From an uncultured Bacilli bacterium (GTDB taxonomy: Bacteria > Bacillota_I > Bacilli_A > RF39 > UBA660), in contig CANQER010000023.1 of assembly GCA_947595415.1 (NCBI GenBank), forward strand, positions 1 to 11,686: DNA of 11,686 nt, given 5' to 3'. Position 1 is the stretch's first letter. Each line of letters opens with the position of its first letter. This document shows, in pieces, positions 7,493 through 11,686 of the stretch. The notes beneath the pieces are model-generated. The model did not search any database, was not told the DNA's origin, and saw nothing but the letters and a program-made list of their open reading frames with translations. Both the position numbers and the translations under genes were made by a program.

Positions 7493-7502
7493 ATGTTAAA
7501 AT
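7474..7502 (+). promoter_or_regulatory. Strong sigma-A promoter of rpsP-khpA
   Basis: Consensus -35 TTGACA (7474-7479), 17-base spacer, extended -10 TGT-TAAAAT (7494-7502). The start codon is about 22 bases further on, so the leader is short. Near-consensus strength fits a ribosomal protein gene. Confidence 0.78.
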
Positions 7503-7524
7503 GTTATAGAAATGGAGGTATTAT

Positions 7525-7806
7525 ATGGCTGTTAAATTAAGATTAAAAAGAATGGGAGCTAAAAAAAGACCATTTTATCGTATTGTAGCTGCTGATAGTA
7601 GAAGTCCAAGAGATGGAAGATTTATAGAAAATATTGGAACATATAATCCTATAACAGAACCAGCTACTGTTAAAATAGATGAACAATTAGCATTAAAATG
7701 GCTTAAAGATGGAGCTATACCAACTGATACAGTAAGAGCTTTATTTAAACAAACTGGTATTTTAGCTAAATTTCATGAATACAAAAATTCAAAAGGAGAA
7801 AAATAA
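7525..7806 (+). CDS. rpsP: Ribosomal protein S16
   Basis: Protein of 93 residues, full length for S16 (bS16), a component of the 30S subunit that binds 16S rRNA and aids its assembly. The N-terminus [20 protein letters not shown] and the following [22 protein letters not shown] are diagnostic, as is the basic, lysine-rich tail. GGAGGT lies just upstream at normal spacing. The stop TAA overlaps the start of khpA (TAATG at 7804-7808), the same coupling found in many Firmicutes. Confidence 0.98.
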   Translation: MAVKLRLKRMGAKKRPFYRIVAADSRSPRDGRFIENIGTYNPITEPATVKIDEQLALKWLKDGAIPTDTVRALFKQTGILAKFHEYKNSKGEK

Positions 7807-8048
7807 TGGATTTTGGTAAATTAACTGAAATGATTGTTAAAAACCTAGTTAAAGATCCTGATTCTATTTCTGTTAAACAAATAGAAGATGAAGAAGTTAT
7901 TACCATTTTAGTTTTAGTATCAGAAGATGATATCAAATCAGTTATTGGCAAAAATGGAAAAATAGCTAATGCTATTAGAACAATTGTCCAAGCTTCTAGT
8001 TACATTAACAATCATAAACAAATAAAAATAAATATTGATTCTTTTTAA
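7806..8048 (+). CDS. khpA: KH-domain RNA-binding protein KhpA (YlqC)
   Basis: Protein of 80 residues, typical length for KhpA. It is a single KH domain with the RNA-binding loop GKNG at 48-51 within IKSVIGKNGKIANAIRTIV, preceded by the acidic beta strands usual in YlqC proteins. KhpA works in the cytoplasm as a homodimer or with KhpB/Jag and in streptococci affects cell elongation and division through RNA binding. It is translationally coupled to rpsP. In most relatives rimM and trmD follow; here a terminator comes at once and those genes are absent from the window. Confidence 0.95.
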   Translation: MDFGKLTEMIVKNLVKDPDSISVKQIEDEEVITILVLVSEDDIKSVIGKNGKIANAIRTIVQASSYINNHKQIKINIDSF

Positions 8049-8067
8049 ACACTTAGGTGTTTTTTTT
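8047..8067 (+). terminator. Terminator after rpsP-khpA
   Basis: Six-base stem AAACAC (8047-8052) and GTGTTT (8057-8062) with loop TTAG, followed by a continuous T-run to 8067. It overlaps the khpA stop codon. Confidence 0.7.
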
Positions 8068-8068
8068 A

Positions 8069-8097
8069 TGGATATTTTAAATATATAGTGATATAAT
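8069..8097 (+). promoter_or_regulatory. Predicted promoter of the PstS-like gene pair
   Basis: Extended -10 TGA-TATAAT (8089-8097), with perfect TATAAT at 8092-8097. The -35 position 17 bases before it reads TGGATA (four of six). The leader is short, about 23 bases to the ATG at 8121. I see no PhoB/PhoP-type repeat (TTAACA-like direct repeats) that would point to phosphate control. Confidence 0.55.
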
Positions 8098-8120
8098 TAT
8101 TAAAGAATAGGGGTGTATTT

Positions 8121-9014
8121 ATGAAAAAGAAGATATTTACTTTTATTTTTGTGCTGTTTTTTATGGCTATAGTAGTAGGAGGATGTTTTATCTATTACGA
8201 ATATTCTAAAGGTAATATTCCAACCAAACAAATTTTTACTAAAGAAGAATTTCCTAAAATCGATGCTTCACTAGCTACTCAACCACTAGTAGATGCTATC
8301 TATGAAGATTTTACTAAAAGTAGTAGTAATGATTTAAACTATACTAATACTCATCCTGCTTATGTAAATCTAGTAGATGGTAAAGTAGATGTTATTATCG
8401 TAACTGAACCTAGTAAAGAAGAATTAGAATATGCTAAAGAGAAAAATGTTGAACTTGAAGTTATACCTATTGTAAATGAAGCTTTTGTATTCTTTGTCAA
8501 TAAAAAAAATAAAATTGATAATTTAACAATCGAACAAATCAGAAATATTTATTCTGGAGAATACACTAATTTTAATCAAGTAGGGGGCGAAAACAGTAAA
8601 ATTTTAGCTTATCAAAGACCTGAAAATTCAGGAAGTCAAACAGGAATGCTATCTTTAGTTATGAAAGACGTTAAAATGAAAAAACCAGTTACTGAAGAGT
8701 ATATAGCTTCAATGGCAGGAATTATCGATATAGTAGCTTCTTTTAATAATGAAAAACAAGGAATTGGTTACTCGTATTATTATTATGCTAATACCATGTA
8801 TAACAATGAAAATATTAAATTTTTAGGTATTAATGGAGTAAAACCAACCTATAAAACGATCCAAGATAAAACTTATCCAATTATAACTAATTATTATGCT
8901 GTATTTAATAAAAATGAAGCAAGTGATAGTAATGTAAGAAAATTAGTAAAACAAATTTTAAGTAAAAGGGGAAGTAAAGTTGCTAAAAAAGCTGGGTACG
9001 TTACTATCAAATAA
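8121..9014 (+). CDS. PstS-like periplasmic-binding-fold protein, membrane anchored
   Basis: Protein of 297 residues, ribosome site AGGGGTG five bases before the ATG. The N-terminus has three lysines and a hydrophobic stretch (about 5-25); VGGC at 19-22 could be a lipobox, but hydrophobic residues continue after the cysteine, so it may instead be a plain membrane anchor. The body matches the PstS/PBP-like family: DASLATQPL at 48-56 corresponds to the 'DGSTA..P' anion-binding loop, LTIEQIRNIYSGEYTNFNQVGG (135-156) is a family hallmark, and R166 with SGSQTG (170-175) resembles the second anion-binding loop R-x-n-SGT. Phosphate or another oxyanion is a possible ligand. No pstC, pstA, pstB or phoU is near, so it is an orphan that may act in sensing or scavenging. 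The next gene overlaps it by 35 bases and is probably its functional partner. Confidence 0.82.
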   Translation: MKKKIFTFIFVLFFMAIVVGGCFIYYEYSKGNIPTKQIFTKEEFPKIDASLATQPLVDAIYEDFTKSSSNDLNYTNTHPAYVNLVDGKVDVIIVTEPSKEELEYAKEKNVELEVIPIVNEAFVFFVNKKNKIDNLTIEQIRNIYSGEYTNFNQVGGENSKILAYQRPENSGSQTGMLSLVMKDVKMKKPVTEEYIASMAGIIDIVASFNNEKQGIGYSYYYYANTMYNNENIKFLGINGVKPTYKTIQDKTYPIITNYYAVFNKNEASDSNVRKLVKQILSKRGSKVAKKAGYVTIK

Positions 9015-10518
9015 TAAAAAAATAGTTATATTTTTACTAATTTTTACATTACTTTGTATAAGTTTTACTGCTTTTATTATAAATAAACCAACAAAAACTA
9101 TTAAAGATAATATTACTCCTTTAAACAAGTATTCTACTTACAATGAAAATGATCTAGAAATAATTGAAAAAAAAGTAGGAAATGAAGAAGATTATATGTC
9201 TTACTTTCAAATATCAGGATTAAAAGATAAAAATATCGAAGATAAAATCAATAAAAATATATCTGATACTTTTCAAAAACTTAGTTTTTCAGAACAACGA
9301 GGTTGTATAAATCTTTCTAATTTTAATAATGTTTTATCATATAACTGTTATTACTACGATGAAAAAACTGATACCAATAAAGATTTATATTTTAATATTG
9401 ATCTTAATACTGGAGAAGATATCAAATTTGATGATTTGTTTGTAAAAAATGTCAATTTCAAAGATTTTATTCCTAAAATAATTTATAATGGTTTGTTTGT
9501 ATCTAAAACATTAGATAATATGTATGGATATATTGATAAAGATCTTGATTATTCAGAAATAGAAGATAAAACAATTGAATATTTATATTTATTTAATAAG
9601 AAAAAATTTGATTTTTCAGTTAATGATATAGGTATTGATATTATAATAAAAGATGATATTTTTGAAATAAAATACATTGATAATTTAGATAAAATTGCTG
9701 TATTTGATCGCTATAAAAGCAAAGAAAGTTTATTTGAAAAAGATAATATTGGATTTAAAGATATCTATATTGGAACTTATTACTCCCATGATAGTAGTTG
9801 TGATAGACTAGGTTATATATCTGATAATTACTATACTCAAATATATAGTAGTGTAGATAGTAAAGACGAAACTAATATTTTAAATACAATAATTAAACAC
9901 GATTTAGATCTTAATAAACCTGATAGTTTAGACGCAACTGTTTATGCTGCTGATTATTCACTGATAAAAGTTAGTTCTAATTTATATAATTTGTATGTTT
10001 TAGGATCTTCTTTTAAAATGAAAAAAGATTATTTTAAAAATACATTTTTAGATGTTTTACTATCTAACTTACGTGAAATGAAACCTTTTATTTGGTTTGC
10101 TGATTACGATACTGATCAATTAGATAAGAAAAACGTTAGTTATCAAAGTATTAATAAAGATATCTATATCGATAAGTATGGTCAAATATATAAAACTAAA
10201 AATGCTAATTTAAGTGATTACTTTGATGAAGAATATGATTATAAACAAGTAATTATTGATTTAATCAGTAAAGAAAACGATTGGTTTTTCAATGAAGGTA
10301 GTGCAGAATACTACTTAGATAAATACAAAATAGATAAACAACAACTACTAGAAACTTTATATAATTATCTATCGTTTAACGTTGATTTTGATGATTACGA
10401 TAAACAAATAATTAACGTTAAAAATAAATGTGATAAAGATTACTGTGATGTTATGAATATTCCAGAAGTAATTAATTTTGATATATTTGATAAAGAAAAA
10501 GTTAGAATTTACAAATAA
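8980..10518 (+). CDS. Membrane-anchored extracytoplasmic protein with RsiV/PdaC-like (DUF4163/DUF3298) region
   Basis: Protein of 512 residues beginning with TTG; AAGGGG (8966-8971) sits eight bases before it inside the PstS-like gene, and no later ATG precedes the membrane span, so the TTG start is well supported. A short basic cytoplasmic head leads to one span (about 14-34), with everything after it outside the cell. Residues about 75-98 (YFQISGLKDKNIEDKINKNI) resemble the start of DUF4163, and LYFNIDLNTGEDIKFDDLF (136-154) plus FDFSVNDIGIDII (210-222) resemble DUF3298, the lysozyme-binding fold of anti-sigma factor RsiV and of PdaC. The remaining 260 or so residues match nothing I know; they are rich in Tyr and Asp and contain C274, C484 and C489 (C109 and C123 lie earlier). 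No enzymatic motif is seen. Coupling to a PstS-like protein suggests a surface complex. Function unknown. Confidence 0.8.
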   Translation: MLKKLGTLLSNNKKIVIFLLIFTLLCISFTAFIINKPTKTIKDNITPLNKYSTYNENDLEIIEKKVGNEEDYMSYFQISGLKDKNIEDKINKNISDTFQKLSFSEQRGCINLSNFNNVLSYNCYYYDEKTDTNKDLYFNIDLNTGEDIKFDDLFVKNVNFKDFIPKIIYNGLFVSKTLDNMYGYIDKDLDYSEIEDKTIEYLYLFNKKKFDFSVNDIGIDIIIKDDIFEIKYIDNLDKIAVFDRYKSKESLFEKDNIGFKDIYIGTYYSHDSSCDRLGYISDNYYTQIYSSVDSKDETNILNTIIKHDLDLNKPDSLDATVYAADYSLIKVSSNLYNLYVLGSSFKMKKDYFKNTFLDVLLSNLREMKPFIWFADYDTDQLDKKNVSYQSINKDIYIDKYGQIYKTKNANLSDYFDEEYDYKQVIIDLISKENDWFFNEGSAEYYLDKYKIDKQQLLETLYNYLSFNVDFDDYDKQIINVKNKCDKDYCDVMNIPEVINFDIFDKEKVRIYK

Positions 10519-10539
10519 AAAAGGACGCTAAGTCCTTTT
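10519..10539 (-). terminator. Shared terminator between convergent genes (best for lexA)
   Basis: Eight-base inverted repeat AAAAGGAC (10519-10526) and GTCCTTTT (10532-10539) with a five-base loop. Read on the minus strand the hairpin is followed by six T and then T-rich sequence, a good terminator for lexA; read on the plus strand only four T follow, so termination of the upstream gene is weaker. The repeat overlaps the lexA stop codon. Confidence 0.75.
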
Positions 10540-11155
10540 AAAATTGCCTATATAAACCTATTGCTCTACCTAGTATAGTAACTTTCTTCATTATGAAAGG
10601 TTGCATTGTATCATTTTCAGGTTGTAATCTAAAATAACCATCTTCTTTGTAAAAAGTTTTTAAAGTAACTTCATTTTCTTCTGTCATAGCTACTACAACT
10701 TGGCCATTTCTTGCTGTATTACATCTTTCAACAATTACAATATCGTTATCAAAAATCCCTTTGTTTATCATACTTTCACCACTTACTTTTAAAGCAAATA
10801 CTTCTTTATTTTTAGGAATTAAATAAGTTGGTAAATTAAATAATTCATCAGGATTTTCAATTGCTTCAATAGGGTTACCAGCAGTTATTTTACCAAGTAG
10901 GGGAATTTTTACTAAATCATCATTTTTAAAATCAAATTCATTATCAACAAGTAGTTCGATAGCTCTATTTTTAGTTTCTTCCTTTTTAATATATCCTTTA
11001 TCTTCAAGATTTTTTAAATGAGCATGAATGGTTGCTGGTGAAGATATACCCAAACCTTTACCAATTTCTCTTACAGTAGGTGGGTATCCATTTGACACAA
11101 CAAAAGTTTTAATAAATTTTAAAACATCATCCTGGCGTCTAGTTAACTTATCCAT
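10538..11155 (-). CDS. lexA: LexA, SOS-response repressor
   Basis: Protein of 205 residues, the same length as B. subtilis LexA (DinR). It represses DNA-damage genes until RecA filaments trigger its self-cleavage. The N-terminal winged helix (about 1-65) contains YPPTVREIGKGLGISSPATI (24-43), with the recognition helix near 39-50. The cleavage site is A92-G93 in ITAGNP; the catalytic serine is S128 in SGESM and the lysine K166 in VTLKTF, so it should be cleavable. AGGAGGA (minus strand, 11167-11161) lies five bases before the ATG. It is transcribed away from the small SOS gene, and both promoters carry candidate LexA boxes, so it should repress itself. The 3' end meets the neighbouring gene at a shared terminator. 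Confidence 0.98.
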   Translation of the reverse strand: MDKLTRRQDDVLKFIKTFVVSNGYPPTVREIGKGLGISSPATIHAHLKNLEDKGYIKKEETKNRAIELLVDNEFDFKNDDLVKIPLLGKITAGNPIEAIENPDELFNLPTYLIPKNKEVFALKVSGESMINKGIFDNDIVIVERCNTARNGQVVVAMTEENEVTLKTFYKEDGYFRLQPENDTMQPFIMKKVTILGRAIGLYRQF

Positions 11156-11183
11156 ATCGATCCTCCTTTTACATTACATGTAC

Positions 11184-11212
11184 ATTATAACATATGTTTT
11201 ACAAAAAGTCAA
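11184..11212 (-). promoter_or_regulatory. lexA promoter
   Basis: On the minus strand, -35 TTGACT (11212-11207), 17-base spacer, and perfect extended -10 TGT-TATAAT (11192-11184). Two candidate LexA boxes overlap it, one on the -35 and one across the spacer and -10, as expected for autorepression. Confidence 0.8.
11187..11200. promoter_or_regulatory. Candidate LexA box 1 (lexA -10 region)
   Basis: ATAACATATGTTTT holds the complete core AACRNRYGTT of the Bacillus SOS box (CGAACRNRYGTTYC as I recall it); mismatches are only at the outer edges. Its core AACATATGTT is a perfect palindrome. It overlaps the lexA -10 and spacer. Confidence 0.55.
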
Positions 11213-11223
11213 ACAAATGTTTT
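11210..11223. promoter_or_regulatory. Candidate LexA box 2 (lexA -35 region)
   Basis: CAAACAAATGTTTT matches 12 of 14 positions of the Bacillus SOS box with a complete AACRNRYGTT core. It covers part of the lexA -35 and lies 23 bases from box 1, about two helical turns. Confidence 0.5.
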
Positions 11224-11232
11224 GAAAATGTA

Positions 11233-11261
11233 TTGACACGAACAGATGTATGTGCTATTAT
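11233..11261 (+). promoter_or_regulatory. LexA-controlled promoter of the small membrane protein
   Basis: Consensus -35 TTGACA (11233-11238), 17-base spacer, extended -10 TGC-TATTAT (11253-11261). The spacer contains LexA box 3. A near-consensus promoter with a repressor site between its two boxes should be silent until LexA is cleaved, then strongly active. Confidence 0.8.
11239..11252. promoter_or_regulatory. LexA box 3, inside the promoter of the small SOS gene
   Basis: CGAACAGATGTATG matches 12 of 14 positions of CGAACRNRYGTTYC, including the full left half-site CGAAC. It lies directly between the -35 and -10 boxes. Confidence 0.7.
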
Positions 11262-11286
11262 TGTTATAGCAAATGGAGGTAATAGT

Positions 11287-11430
11287 ATGAAAGAAATGTT
11301 AGAAAGTAAAGGAATTTTAAGTTTTGTTTTGATATTTTTATGTTTTATATTTATAAGCTCTACTACTGATATTAGATTAAACGAACCAAATAATATCGAA
11401 GACGATGAAGTTATTTTAAACTTGAATTAA
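11287..11430 (+). CDS. Very small single-span membrane protein, probable SOS cell-division inhibitor (SosA/YneA type)
   Basis: Protein of 47 residues. ATG 11287 is fixed by GGAGGT (11275-11280) six bases upstream and by the promoter ending at 11261. It has a ten-residue cytoplasmic head, one membrane span (about 11-24, LSFVLIFLCFIFIS), and an acidic outer tail of about 22 residues ending in VILNLN. It is divergent from lexA, has a LexA box in its promoter, and is followed by tkt. S. aureus has lexA-sosA-tkt and B. subtilis lexA-yneA-yneB-ynzC-tkt, where SosA and YneA are SOS-induced single-span proteins that stall septation. Sequence similarity cannot be judged by eye at this length; the case rests on position, control and topology. 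It is shorter than SosA (77) and YneA (about 103) and lacks a LysM domain. Confidence 0.75.
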   Translation: MKEMLESKGILSFVLIFLCFIFISSTTDIRLNEPNNIEDDEVILNLN

Positions 11431-11438
11431 TTTTATAG

Positions 11439-11467
11439 TATATTTTAAGGGTGTTCCATGTTATAAT
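11439..11467 (+). promoter_or_regulatory. Predicted promoter of tkt
   Basis: Perfect extended -10 TGT-TATAAT (11459-11467); the -35 position (TATATT, 11439-11444) is poor, so the TG extension may compensate. No terminator is visible after the small SOS gene, so tkt may also receive SOS-induced read-through. Confidence 0.5.
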
Positions 11468-11493
11468 ATTAATATAATAAAAAGGGTGATAAT

Positions 11494-11686
11494 ATGGATG
11501 AAAAAGTAATTAGTAGTATAAAAAGTCTTGGGATAGATATGATTGATAATGCTAGAAGTGGCCATCCTGGGATTGTTCTTAGTGCTGCTCCTATAATATA
11601 TACTTTATATGCTTACCACATGAATTTAAGTATTAATGACCCTAATTGGATAAATCGTGATCGCTTTGTTTTATCTGCAGGACATG
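11494..11686 (+). CDS. tkt: Transketolase (N-terminal part only)
   Basis: Only the first 64 codons are inside the window; the gene runs off the 3' edge. AAAGGGTGAT (11481-11490) lies just before the ATG. Transketolase moves two-carbon ketol units between sugar phosphates in the non-oxidative pentose phosphate pathway, using thiamine diphosphate and a divalent metal. The visible part holds RSGHPG (21-26) with the active-site H24, and RDRFVLSAGH (55-64) with H64, both family hallmarks. The SGHPG and SAGH spacing is normal, so the protein is probably full length. Some bacteria split transketolase into two subunits of about 270 and 310 residues, and the window ends too early to exclude that. Its position after lexA and the small SOS gene matches B. 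subtilis and S. aureus. Confidence 0.95.
   Translation, partial: MDEKVISSIKSLGIDMIDNARSGHPGIVLSAAPIIYTLYAYHMNLSINDPNWINRDRFVLSAGH

Noticed and set aside
8047..8120. Riboswitch or phosphate-responsive (Pho box) element before the PstS-like gene
   Set aside because: The 72-base gap is filled by a terminator, a promoter and a ribosome site; no structured leader or PhoP/PhoB repeats can be seen.
11170..11187. TACATTA direct repeats and the overlapping palindromes TACATGTA/ATGTACAT in the lexA leader as an additional operator
   Set aside because: They lack the AAC-N4-GTT core of a LexA box, match no other operator I know, and short A/T palindromes are common in this composition.
11028..11280. 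Plus-strand open frames over the start of lexA and the intergenic region as genes
   Set aside because: They lack ribosome sites, run across the promoters and cover the antisense of lexA; the frame starting at 11194 is only an upstream extension of the real gene that begins at 11287.
1..11686. tRNA, rRNA, CRISPR repeats or prophage genes
   Set aside because: No cloverleaf-like segments, regularly spaced repeats or phage-type proteins were seen on either strand; the space is almost fully taken by recognised genes.

Overview
The window comes from a very AT-rich, low-GC Firmicute, most likely an anaerobic or gut-associated member of Bacilli. I could not place it to genus. The evidence is the A/T-saturated codon use, strong GGAGG or GGGTGAT-type ribosome binding sites, Bacillus-style promoters (TTGACA and TGnTATAAT), a LexA of the B. 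subtilis length and layout, and the gene order lexA - small membrane protein - tkt, which is conserved in B. subtilis and S. aureus. Several genes end in TGA and tryptophan is written TGG, so the standard bacterial code applies and this is not a Mycoplasma with UGA = Trp. A clear homologue of the outer spore coat protein CotE suggests descent from, or membership of, a spore-forming lineage.

Layout. 1-1681: the end of a NatA-type ABC ATPase and its NatB-type permease, closed by a small terminator. 1736-6857: an envelope-stress or antimicrobial-peptide-response module of OmpR-family response regulator, histidine kinase, MacB/LolD-type ATPase and large double-FtsX permease. The first two genes share one promoter. 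The ABC pair has its own weak promoter, preceded by a palindrome that matches the binding motif of BceR-like regulators, so the regulator probably switches on the transporter. 6919-7452: cotE, with no convincing housekeeping promoter but a sigma-K/sigma-E-like one. 7525-8048: rpsP-khpA (ribosomal protein S16 and the RNA-binding KhpA), an operon cut short compared with its usual rpsP-khpA-rimM-trmD form. 8121-10518: an orphan PstS-like binding protein coupled to an anchored extracytoplasmic protein that resembles the RsiV/PdaC (DUF4163/DUF3298) fold. 10538-11155 (minus): lexA. 11287-11430: a divergently transcribed 47-residue single-span membrane protein with a LexA box inside its promoter, probably the local SosA/YneA-type SOS division inhibitor. 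11494 to the edge: the start of transketolase.

The most interesting points are the very small SOS-controlled membrane protein with three candidate LexA boxes in the lexA intergenic region; the cotE gene with its sporulation-type promoter; the match between a Bce-type operator and a non-Bce-type kinase and permease; and the uncharacterised PstS-like/RsiV-like gene pair. The genome is compact: genes overlap by ATGA or TAATG, and two terminator hairpins also supply the -35 box of the next gene. No stretch longer than 300 bases lacks a gene, and I see no tRNA, rRNA, riboswitch, CRISPR array, insertion sequence or phage attachment site.
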